Made by a program: the position numbers and the translations under genes
From: Bacteroidales bacterium
GTDB taxonomy: Bacteria > Bacteroidota > Bacteroidia > Bacteroidales > WRLA01
Reading direction: 5' to 3'
Length of the DNA: 39,339 nucleotides
Assembly (NCBI GenBank): GCA_009777825.1
Contig: WRLA01000025.1
Location: forward strand, 1-39,339
The notes under the pieces: generated by a model
Seen by the model: only the letters and a program-made list of their open reading frames with translations
Database searches by the model: none
Told to the model about the DNA's origin: nothing
Part shown: positions 22,681 to 30,688 of the stretch, piece after piece
Position numbering within the stretch: position 1 is the first letter of the stretch
Layout of the letters: each line of letters begins with the position of its first letter

Positions 22681-23355
22681 TCAACACAGAGACACAAATT
22701 TACACAGTTTTTCCCCGTATGCCAAATCTCCCGCATCGCCTAAGCCGGGGACGATGTATCCCTTAGCCGACAGTTCGTCGTCAATGGCTGACACCCAGAG
22801 AGTTACGGATTTATTTCCGAAATAGGACTTTAAGGCGTCTATGCCCTCCACGCTGGCGATGACGGCTGCGATGTGAATGTGGTCGGGTTTTCCATACCCT
22901 TTCAACGCTTTGTGGGCGACGATGAGTGAAGCGGCTGTGGCTAACATAACATCGGTGATAATCAACACTTTTTCGTCTAATGACGGGGATGTGATGTAGT
23001 CGCTGAAAATGTCGAATGCCCCCTCTTCGTCGTATTTGCGGTATGCGGAGATGAAGGCATTTTCGGCGTTATCGAAAACCTCTAAAAAGCCTTGATGAAA
23101 CGGCAATCCCGCCCGTAAGATGGTCGCCAAGACCAACTTATCGGAAAGTAGCGGCATCTCTTTCTCCCCTAAGGGCGTCTCCACCGTCATAATTTCGTAG
23201 TTCATCTTTTTGCTCATTTCGTAGGCAAAAACCCATCCTAAGCGCTCTAAATTTTTCCGAAAACGCATGGAATCTTGCTGAATGTTGGCATCTCTCAACT
23301 CGGTAATAAAGTTCCCGATGATGCTGTTTGTTTTGCTTAAATCGTTAATTCTCAT
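22681..23355 (-). CDS. upp: Uracil phosphoribosyltransferase
   Basis: Converts uracil and PRPP to UMP in pyrimidine salvage (cytoplasm). It has 224 residues. The flexible-loop region reads LVLATILRAGLPFHQGFLEVF. The PRPP-binding loop reads VLIITDVMLATAASL, where most family members have DPMLATGxS. The uracil-binding end is YIVPGLGDAGDLAYG. The last residues (KFVSLC) are encoded by a piece of the CTCTGTG dispersed repeat, so the original C-terminus has been replaced or trimmed. It starts 2 nt after hutH ends and is very likely cotranscribed with hutH and hisS. Confidence 0.92.
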   Translation of the reverse strand: MRINDLSKTNSIIGNFITELRDANIQQDSMRFRKNLERLGWVFAYEMSKKMNYEIMTVETPLGEKEMPLLSDKLVLATILRAGLPFHQGFLEVFDNAENAFISAYRKYDEEGAFDIFSDYITSPSLDEKVLIITDVMLATAASLIVAHKALKGYGKPDHIHIAAVIASVEGIDALKSYFGNKSVTLWVSAIDDELSAKGYIVPGLGDAGDLAYGEKLCKFVSLC

Positions 23356-23357
23356 TG

Positions 23358-24860
23358 TTATATAAAATTTTTCACGTTAATATTCTGTAGAAATCTCACT
23401 GCTTTTTGCATCTCCGGATACATGACGGTATCAACGGCAATGTTGGCAACGTGTCGGCGAAACTCCGCCACAAAACCTTCCAAGAGCGGGGAGGATTTTT
23501 TCGGTCGCCGGTATTCCAACGCTTGAGCGGCGTTCATCAGTTCGATAGCCAGGATCCGTTCCACATTTTGCACGATGCACCACGCTTTGGTAGCGGCATT
23601 GGCGCCCATGCTCACGTGATCTTCCTGACCCTGAGACGATTCGATGGAGTCCACCGACGCCGGCGTCGCCAACTGTTTGTTCTGGCTCACGATGGATGCG
23701 GCGGCATATTGCGGTATCATAAAACCGCTGTTTAGTCCCGGATTGCTCACCAAAAAACTCGGCAGTCCGCGTTTTCCGGCTATCAGTTGATAGGTTCTTC
23801 TTTCGGAGATATTTCCCAACTCCGCTAAGGCTATTCCCAACGTATCCAATGCGATAGCCAACGGCTGTCCGTGAAAATTGCCGCCGGAGACAATCACATC
23901 TTCGTCGGGAAAGATGGTCGGATTGTCGGTTACGGCGTTCATCTCGTTGGAAAAGACCTGGGCGACGTAATCAATGGCATCGCCCGAAGCGCCGTGAACC
24001 TGCGGAATACATCGAAAACTGTACGGGTCTTGAACATGCGCTTTATATCCTTTGACTAACTTACTGTTTTTTAATAATTTATGGAAACGTTCCGACACTT
24101 TTTGTTGTCCTTTGTGATGGCGGATGGCGTGGAGTTTTCCGTAAAACGGCTCGATACGTCCGTCGTATGCTTCCAAAGAGAGGGCGCCGACGACATCCGC
24201 CAATATTTGCAGGCGGAAGGTTTTCATCAAGGTGAAAATCCCAAAAGCGCTCATAAACTGCGTCCCGTTCAGCAACGCCAATCCTTCTTTCGACTGTAAC
24301 TCAATCGGTTGCCATTTCATCTCTTGCAACACTTCGTCAGCCGGACGTTTTGCTCCTTTAAAACGGACATCTCCTTTTCCCAAAAGCGGCAACGCGAGGT
24401 GCGCCAGCGGCGCCAAATCGCCCGAAGCGCCCAACGAACCTTGCTGATAGACAACGGGTAACACGTCGTTGTTGAAAAAGTCAATCAGCCGCTGCACCGT
24501 CGCCAACTGCACGCCGCTATGTCCATACGACAGCGATTGTATTTTGAGAAAAAGCATCAGCCTGACAATCTCCGGCGGCGTCTCTTCGCCCATGCCGCAG
24601 GCGTGAGACATGACCAAATTTTCCTGCAACTGCCGCAGATTCTCCTTTTCGATACCCACGCTGCACAACGGACCAAATCCCGTCGTAATGCCGTAAATCG
24701 GCTCTTTTTGGGTTTTCATCTTCTCGTCCAAATAAGCGCGGCACTTGCTGATACGCATTTTCGAGTCGTCCGAAAGTTCCAAACGACAATCTTTCGACAG
24801 TACCTGTTCGATGTGTTGATACGTTAATTCGTCGGCGTTAATAATATAAGTATTTGACAT
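23358..24860 (-). CDS. hutH: Histidine ammonia-lyase
   Basis: Deaminates L-histidine to trans-urocanate, the first step of histidine breakdown. It has 500 residues, the usual length. The MIO cofactor is formed from A145-S146-G147 within GSLGASGDLAPLAH. The catalytic tyrosine region YGITTGFGPLCS lies at 56-67. The conserved segments VHGASGDAIDYVAQV, NFHGQPLA and ESSQGQEDHVSMGA follow. The remaining hut genes (hutU, hutI, ftcD) are not in the window. Instead, it sits 2 nt downstream of hisS and just upstream of upp, an unusual neighbourhood linking histidine charging and histidine breakdown. An aromatic-acid ammonia-lyase activity is possible in principle, but the sequence reads as HutH. Confidence 0.9.
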   Translation of the reverse strand: MSNTYIINADELTYQHIEQVLSKDCRLELSDDSKMRISKCRAYLDEKMKTQKEPIYGITTGFGPLCSVGIEKENLRQLQENLVMSHACGMGEETPPEIVRLMLFLKIQSLSYGHSGVQLATVQRLIDFFNNDVLPVVYQQGSLGASGDLAPLAHLALPLLGKGDVRFKGAKRPADEVLQEMKWQPIELQSKEGLALLNGTQFMSAFGIFTLMKTFRLQILADVVGALSLEAYDGRIEPFYGKLHAIRHHKGQQKVSERFHKLLKNSKLVKGYKAHVQDPYSFRCIPQVHGASGDAIDYVAQVFSNEMNAVTDNPTIFPDEDVIVSGGNFHGQPLAIALDTLGIALAELGNISERRTYQLIAGKRGLPSFLVSNPGLNSGFMIPQYAAASIVSQNKQLATPASVDSIESSQGQEDHVSMGANAATKAWCIVQNVERILAIELMNAAQALEYRRPKKSSPLLEGFVAEFRRHVANIAVDTVMYPEMQKAVRFLQNINVKNFI

Positions 24861-24862
24861 TT

Positions 24863-26230
24863 TTATAAAAGTTTTATTTTTAGTTCTTCAAAACCGACTT
24901 TCCATTGCTCTCCGCTCTCCATCTCTTTGATGGTGAATTGATTGCTGTTCATCTCATCTTCGCCCACCAAAACGACAAACGGTATTTTTTTGGAGTCGGC
25001 GTAACCCAACTGCTTTTTCATTTTTGCCGCTTCGGGATACATCTCTACGGAGATGCCGGCATCACGCAACTTGGCAACAAAAGGCAAATTCCACGCTTCC
25101 TCCTTCGCTCCGAAGTTGACAAACAACGCTTTAGTGGAAGAGACCACCGTTTCGGGGAATAAATTCAGTTGCTCCATCACATCGTAAATCCGGTCGGCGC
25201 CGAAGGAGATGCCGACGCCCGAAATGTTTTTCAACCCGAAGATGCCGGTCAGGTCGTCATAACGTCCGCCTCCGGTGATGGAACCGATTTGTACGTCGTC
25301 GGATTTCACCTCAAAGATGGCGCCGGTATAGTAATTCAGTCCGCGTGCCAGCGTCAAATCCAACTCGCAGGGAATCGTTATTTTCGTCATTTTCAAATAG
25401 TTAAACATCGTGCGCATCTCCTTAATACCTTTCAATCCCGTTTCGGACACCGACAATATTTTTTCCAACGTATTCAGTTTCAACTCGGTATCGCCGCTTA
25501 ACAGGATGATGGGCTTCAGAATTTCTATCTTTTCATCGGAGATTTGACGCTCTTGCAACTCTTTCAACACGCCGTCCAAGCCGATTTTGTCCAACTTGTC
25601 AATGGCGACGGTGATGTCCGTGATTTTATCGGCTTCGTCAATCAGTTCGGCAATGCCGGTGAGGATTTTGCGGTTGTTTATCTTTACTGTAACGTTGATA
25701 TTCAACTTTTTATAGACCGTTTCGACAATCTGCACCAACTCCGCCTCGTTCAACAGCGCATTGCTGCCGATAACGTCCACGTCGCACTGGTAAAACTCGC
25801 GGTAACGCCCTTTCTGCGGACGGTCGGCACGCCAAACCTGCTGAACCTGAAACCGTTTGAACGGAAAAACAACCTCGTTCTGGTGCATCACCACATAACG
25901 CGCAAACGGAACCGTGAGGTCGTAACGCAATCCCTTTTCACAGATTTTCGTAGAGAGAAAATTGCTGTTTTCGCCTTCCAAGTCCGCCGCAACGACGCTT
26001 TTTGCGAAATCGCCGGAGTTCAAAATCTTGAATAATAACTTATCGCCCTCTTCGCCGTACTTTCCCAACAAAGTGGAAAGATTTTCCATCGATGGTGTCT
26101 CAATCTGTTCATAACCAAATAGTTTGAAAGTATCCTTCAACGTGTCGAAGATGTAGTTGCGCTTGTTCATCTCCACCGGAGAGAAGTCGCGGACGCCCTT
26201 AGGTATGCTTGGTGCTTGTGCCATAATCAT
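24863..26230 (-). CDS. hisS: Histidyl-tRNA synthetase
   Basis: A class IIa synthetase that attaches histidine to tRNA-His. It has motif 1 ([23 protein letters not shown]), motif 2 ([24 protein letters not shown]), and histidine motif A as [10 protein letters not shown]. Motif 3 lies in the [11 protein letters not shown] region, and a C-terminal anticodon-binding domain follows from about residue 360. The total is 455 residues from the first ATG. A second ATG two codons later (26224) gives [14 protein letters not shown], the typical start, and fits better because the promoter lies so close. It heads the hisS-hutH-upp cluster. Confidence 0.95.
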   Translation of the reverse strand: MIMAQAPSIPKGVRDFSPVEMNKRNYIFDTLKDTFKLFGYEQIETPSMENLSTLLGKYGEEGDKLLFKILNSGDFAKSVVAADLEGENSNFLSTKICEKGLRYDLTVPFARYVVMHQNEVVFPFKRFQVQQVWRADRPQKGRYREFYQCDVDVIGSNALLNEAELVQIVETVYKKLNINVTVKINNRKILTGIAELIDEADKITDITVAIDKLDKIGLDGVLKELQERQISDEKIEILKPIILLSGDTELKLNTLEKILSVSETGLKGIKEMRTMFNYLKMTKITIPCELDLTLARGLNYYTGAIFEVKSDDVQIGSITGGGRYDDLTGIFGLKNISGVGISFGADRIYDVMEQLNLFPETVVSSTKALFVNFGAKEEAWNLPFVAKLRDAGISVEMYPEAAKMKKQLGYADSKKIPFVVLVGEDEMNSNQFTIKEMESGEQWKVGFEELKIKLL

Positions 26231-26237
26231 TTTTTTG

Positions 26238-26245
26238 CAAAAGTA
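26238..26245 (-). promoter_or_regulatory. Promoter of hisS, very close to the start (TACTTTTG)
   Basis: The minus strand carries TACTTTTG (TAnnTTTG) only 8 bp from the first and 14 bp from the second candidate ATG. The mRNA would therefore be leaderless or nearly so. Confidence 0.55.
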
Positions 26246-26290
26246 CGATTTTTTGGAGATGTGAGATTATGAGATATGCGATGTGAGATG

Positions 26291-26344
26291 TATTCTTTTT
26301 AACCGCAAGGAGCGCAAAGGGTTTTCGCAAAGAACGCAAAGTCC
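26291..26344. repeat. Dispersed AACCGCAAGG...CGCAAAG repeat
   Basis: Short units of GCAAAG/CGCAAAG type are strung together (TTTTAACCGCAAGG, then GTTTTCGCAAAG, then AACGCAAAG). They belong to the same family as the arrays at 26990-27030, 30495-30540, 33098-33210 and 33434-33535. Confidence 0.7.
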
Positions 26345-26350
26345 TTACGG

Positions 26351-27148
<798 letters not shown>

Positions 27149-27168
27149 TCAGTTATTCAATTATTCAA

Positions 27169-29553
27169 TTACTCCGAACTCGAAATTGACTTTATCGGAT
27201 CCGCCAGCGCCGCCCGCAGCGCCTGAAATCCGACTGTAAAGATGACGATGACGATAACCAGCGCCCCGACAGCAGCAAACAGCAGCCAACTCTCCTTGAT
27301 GCGGTATGGGAAGTCGGAAAGCCAACTATGGGTAACGTACCACGCTATCGGGATGGCGATGACGAAGGAGATGCCAATCAGGACGAAGAAGTTGTTGATG
27401 AGCAGGTTTATCAGGCTCCAGATGCTGGCGCCCAGCGTTTTACGGATTCCTATCTCTTTGGTGCGTTGTTCGGCGGAGAAGGAACTGAGTCCGAAAAGTC
27501 CCAAGCACGAGATGAAGATAGCCAGCGCCGCAAACAGGAGCGAGAGTTTTTGCACTATAAAGTATTTGGAGAAGATGTTTTTAAAAGAGTCGTCCATGAA
27601 TACCGCGTTGAACTGGTTATTGGGACTGAATTTTTGTAAGATGTTGTTAATCTGTGCTAAGGCATCGCCGGTTGGGACGTTGGGTTTTAAGCGGATGTAT
27701 AGATTGGGGGCGTGCGGGTTACACCTGATGCGTAGCGGGTCTGCTTTTGTTTGAAAAGCATTGTTGAACACAAAGTCGTTGACAATACCGATGATTTCTT
27801 CGTAACTTTCGGGATTATCGCCCCACCAGATGCGTCCGCCTGCATGTCCTGCTTCGCCCATGAGGTCTGCCAGCGCCCGGTTGATGATGATGTAATCTTT
27901 TTCATCATCGCCGAAAGCAAAATCCCGTCCTTCTTCGATGGTTAACTTTGCCGTTTCTATCAATCCCGGCGTGAAAGCGGTATAAGAGACCAATGGTTCG
28001 GTTTCGGGAGATTTTCCTTGCCAGTTCATTCCTCCGCCGTTCGACCAGATTTGGAAGAGCGAATGTTCGCACATTCCCGTATTTTCCACAAAACCGGAAG
28101 CCATCAGTTCGTGTTGGATGGCGACATAACTTTTCCCAATGTTCTCCGGAACCCAATACCTGACCAAATTCTCTCTGTCGAAACCAATATCGCGGTTTTG
28201 AGCATGACGGATTTGCAAATAGATGACAAACGTAGCGCAAATCAAAACAAACGCCGCCACAAACTGAAAGATTACCAACCCTTTACGAACAAATATGACG
28301 CTGCCGGCGATTTTGATTTTCATTCGTTGAAAGATGAATATCGGAGAAAAAGAGGAGAGGTAAAACGCCGGATAACTTCCCGCCAGCAAAGAACAGATGA
28401 CCCCGATGACGAGCAATCTCGCCCAGTTGTTCCAATCGGAAAAGTCGAATGTAAGGTTCATGGAAATCAACTCGTTGAAAGAGGGAAGGAGCATGAAAAC
28501 CAATACGACGGCAATCATCAAGGCGATGCCCGTGATGACGCTCGCCTCTCCCAAAAACTGGCTTATCAAGGTGAAGCGTCCGGCGCCGAAAGTTTTCCTG
28601 ACGCCTACTTCCAAGGCTCGTTTTTTCGACCGCGCCGTAGCTAGATTCATGAAGTTGATGCAGGCAATCAGCAAAATGAGTCCCCCGATGCAGAGAAACA
28701 GCCGTACTTCGGAGATGTAGCCCGGAACTTCCACGCCATCTTGAAACTTGTATAACATTCGTTTCGTTACGGGGTAAATCAACAGTTCGGAGTCGCTTTG
28801 CCCACCGGTCTTTTCGGCAAGAAGTGATTTTAACTTCTGATTGACGCCATTGACGTCGGTATGCGCTCCGATTTCGACATACAGATTTATCCAGTAGTTT
28901 TGCCAACTTTCGTAGTTCTCCGGATAGTCCCTTTTCACTCGCTTTTCAAAACCACTAAACGGCGCCATCCACTCGTAGGAGAACGAACTGTTTTTCTGCA
29001 CATCCTTATACACGCCCGTTACCTCGTAGAAGTCGGTTTCGCCGAATTGCAAGGTTTTTCCGAGCGGGTCGTCGTCGTCGAAACAGCGTTTTGCCATCTT
29101 TTCGCTGATGACCATCGAAAAATCCGCCGCAAACGCCGTAGCAGGATCTCCCCGTACAAACTCCATCCGCAACATGGTGAAAATCGTAGAATCAATAAAA
29201 CTGCCATATCCGGAAAAGAACTGATCCGAGTTCTCCCGTCTAAAACTCTCTCCGGACCCTCCGCCCACACGGGCGTTGCGTATTATTTCGGGAAAAGTCT
29301 CGTCCAACGTCGCGGACAACGGTCCGGAAGCCACAAAGAAAGTGTAAATATCATCCCCATAACGCTGTTTGACGCCAATCTCGTAGATGTTGTCGGCGTT
29401 GGGGAAATCACGGTTGTAGCGCAAATAATGATTCGCCCACAAAAATATCAGCGTCGCGGCAGCAATGCCCACCGACAAACCCGCAATGTTTAAAACTGAG
29501 TACAACCGGTTGCGACCAAGGTTGTTGAATGCGATTTTTAGGTTGTAAAACAT
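27169..29553 (-). CDS. ABC transporter permease, MacB/FtsX type (permease 1)
   Basis: A 794-residue inner-membrane protein with two FtsX-type halves. The N-terminal helix (about 20-42, starting MFYNLKIAFNNLGRNRLYSVLNI) is followed by a MacB-type periplasmic domain. A first FtsX domain follows (about 285-430, with ATARSKKRALEVGVRKTFGA before its helices), then a second periplasmic part, and a second FtsX domain at the end (from about 665, EQRTKEIGIRKTLGAS). The REIGIRKxLGA-type motif is the coupling element to the ATPase. Such proteins work as mechanotransmission pumps with a LolD/MacB-like ATPase rather than as classical channels. The gene shares its leader and its 3' flank with permease 2, so the two are duplicated cassettes. 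The ATPase and adaptor lie upstream. Confidence 0.9.
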   Translation of the reverse strand: MFYNLKIAFNNLGRNRLYSVLNIAGLSVGIAAATLIFLWANHYLRYNRDFPNADNIYEIGVKQRYGDDIYTFFVASGPLSATLDETFPEIIRNARVGGGSGESFRRENSDQFFSGYGSFIDSTIFTMLRMEFVRGDPATAFAADFSMVISEKMAKRCFDDDDPLGKTLQFGETDFYEVTGVYKDVQKNSSFSYEWMAPFSGFEKRVKRDYPENYESWQNYWINLYVEIGAHTDVNGVNQKLKSLLAEKTGGQSDSELLIYPVTKRMLYKFQDGVEVPGYISEVRLFLCIGGLILLIACINFMNLATARSKKRALEVGVRKTFGAGRFTLISQFLGEASVITGIALMIAVVLVFMLLPSFNELISMNLTFDFSDWNNWARLLVIGVICSLLAGSYPAFYLSSFSPIFIFQRMKIKIAGSVIFVRKGLVIFQFVAAFVLICATFVIYLQIRHAQNRDIGFDRENLVRYWVPENIGKSYVAIQHELMASGFVENTGMCEHSLFQIWSNGGGMNWQGKSPETEPLVSYTAFTPGLIETAKLTIEEGRDFAFGDDEKDYIIINRALADLMGEAGHAGGRIWWGDNPESYEEIIGIVNDFVFNNAFQTKADPLRIRCNPHAPNLYIRLKPNVPTGDALAQINNILQKFSPNNQFNAVFMDDSFKNIFSKYFIVQKLSLLFAALAIFISCLGLFGLSSFSAEQRTKEIGIRKTLGASIWSLINLLINNFFVLIGISFVIAIPIAWYVTHSWLSDFPYRIKESWLLFAAVGALVIVIVIFTVGFQALRAALADPIKSISSSE

Positions 29554-29555
29554 GA

Positions 29556-29584
29556 TAATTATGAATTTTGATTAATTGATTGAA
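29556..29584 (-). repeat. Shared permease leader (copy A)
   Basis: The sequence TAATTATGAATTTTGATTAA plus TTGATTGAA directly precedes the permease 1 start. It recurs before permease 2 (33053-33085) and, in part, at 33404-33437. Confidence 0.85.
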
Positions 29585-29600
29585 TATTTAAAAAATTGTG

Positions 29601-29608
29601 TACCTTTG
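29601..29608 (+). promoter_or_regulatory. Promoter of the deleted PIN pair (TACCTTTG)
   Basis: A perfect TAnnTTTG element lies 16 bp before the antitoxin ATG at 29624. Confidence 0.6.
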
Positions 29609-29623
29609 TCGAAAATTTTAAAA

Positions 29624-29785
29624 ATGGTTGTTGAAGTAAATGAACTCACGCGGGATAACATTACCGGATTGCTTGTACAAATGAAAAAGCGGGAAAAAAG
29701 AACCCTTACCCAGCATTTCGGAAAACTGAAACGAGGCATTGACGGATTGGAATATCAAAAAACTGTTCGCAATGAATGGGATTGA
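29624..29785 (+). CDS. Antitoxin of a PIN-domain pair
   Basis: A 53-residue protein, MVVEVNELTRDNITGLLVQ followed by HFGKLKRGIDGLEYQKTVRNEWD. A short helical antitoxin ending in HFGKLKRxxDGLxYQKxxRNEWD is a pattern I associate with Bacteroidetes PIN-toxin pairs. The last residues should enter the toxin cleft. It overlaps the toxin gene by 14 nt. The antitoxin itself looks complete, whereas its toxin is internally deleted. It runs opposite to the permease genes. Confidence 0.65.
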   Translation: MVVEVNELTRDNITGLLVQMKKREKRTLTQHFGKLKRGIDGLEYQKTVRNEWD

Positions 29786-29960
29786 TTTTTTTGTAGATAC
29801 TAATGTCCTGATAACCATATCCCTAAAACAGAAATATTCGGTCAAAATACCCGACGCCATCATCGCCGCAACAGCTAAAAGCTTTGAGTTGCCCCTCATC
29901 ACGGCAGATGTAAATTTGAAAAAAGTTGCAGGTGTTGACATTGTTCTTTTGAATTTATAG
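29772..29960 (+). pseudogene. PIN-domain toxin with an internal in-frame deletion
   Basis: The 62-residue product starts MNGIDFFVDTNVLI, containing the first catalytic Asp (VDTN). It then jumps directly to ISLKQKYSVKIPDAIIAATA, the C-terminal half with the IPDAIIAATA and LITAD catalytic motifs, and ends KVAGVDIVLLNL. A normal toxin of this type has about 125-135 residues, so roughly 65 central residues with the conserved Glu are gone, yet both ends remain in frame. The product is almost certainly not a nuclease. It could still bind the antitoxin and alter autoregulation, but that is speculation. Confidence 0.8.
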
Positions 29961-29986
29961 TTTATAATCCCCTTTGTCGAAATAAA

Positions 29987-30187
29987 ATGGAAACCTTGGT
30001 AATACATAGTAAATCGAAAAGCAACACCCGCTTGTTATCGGCTCTTGCCCGTGAATTGGGCGACAGCGTTTTCGAAAATATCGGCGCGCCCGATAGAATA
30101 GAAACTCATTATGCCAGCGAAAACGCCTTGGCAAAAGATTGGTTAACCTTAGAAGAGGATAGGGCATGGAAAGATTTCCCAAATTGA
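29987..30187 (+). CDS. Orphan antitoxin-like small protein
   Basis: A 66-residue protein beginning METLVIHSKSKSNTRLLSALARELG and ending with an acidic, tryptophan-containing tail (LTLEEDRAWKDFPN). The METLVIHxKSKxxxxLLxxLAxxLG start is typical of small antitoxins that precede toxin genes in Bacteroidetes. No toxin gene follows: the next start codon gives only a 14-residue frame before REP-like repeats begin. The toxin was probably lost. Its exact family is uncertain. Confidence 0.5.
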   Translation: METLVIHSKSKSNTRLLSALARELGDSVFENIGAPDRIETHYASENALAKDWLTLEEDRAWKDFPN

Positions 30188-30484
30188 TGAATAAAGTGGT
30201 TGACGGTATTATTTTCATGCTAAGGCAATGATGTTTTTGGATGAGATTCCTCATTCCACTACGTTCCATTCGGAACCGACGCCAAGTCGAGCGCAATCGA
30301 GCTTGCTCGAATTGCCGAGACGCGAAGGAGGAAGACAAAGTCAATGACAGCAAGCGCGGGGAACAAAGGGCGGCAGCAGCGGCGGCGGCGATAGAGCCGC
30401 CGCTGCTGCCGCCCCTCCACACCAAGCACATTGTCATTTCGAGCGAAGCGAGAAATCTTTTGCTTATTACGTGTATGTGCGTAA
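30188..30484. repeat. Cluster of REP-like palindromic elements
   Basis: Gene-free. Four elements lie head to tail: GATTCCTCATTCC...CATTCGGAA (about 30244-30274), TCGAGCGCAATCGAGC...TTGCTCGAATTGC (about 30287-30315), a GC-rich 19-bp hairpin (30368-30414), and TCATTTCGAGCGAAGCGAGA (about 30435-30454). They resemble short interspersed elements seen in many Bacteroidetes genomes. Confidence 0.7.
30368..30414. repeat. Perfect 19-bp GC-only hairpin with CAGCAG core
   Basis: The arms GGGCGGCAGCAGCGGCGGC (30368-30386) and its exact complement (30396-30414) are separated by 9 nt. All but two bases of each arm are G or C, in sharp contrast to the surrounding DNA. There is no U-run. Confidence 0.9.
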
Positions 30485-30648
30485 CGTCATTAACACTTTG
30501 TGTCCTTTGTGAAAATCCTTTGTGAACCTTTGTGGTAAAAAATAAGGGAATAAGGGCGAGGTTAATTGGCTCGTTTACAGCTACTAAGGGAACTGTAGAA
30601 AATAAAGGTTTCATTGTCCTTTTCTGATTCGATAATGTTTCCATTTTA
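30485..30648. repeat. Long repeat downstream of permease 2 (copy B)
   Basis: Nearly identical to 26971-27133. It directly follows the 3' end of permease 2. A TTATTCAG tandem (about 30650-30690) joins it to the gene end. Confidence 0.9.
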
Positions 30649-30688
30649 TTACTCAGTTATTCAGTTATTCAGTTATTCAATTATTCAA

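Noticed and set aside
29955..30644. A 229-residue minus-strand open frame
   Set aside because: It runs through the flank repeat, the REP cluster and the antisense of the orphan antitoxin, with no recognisable domain. I treat it as repeat-derived.
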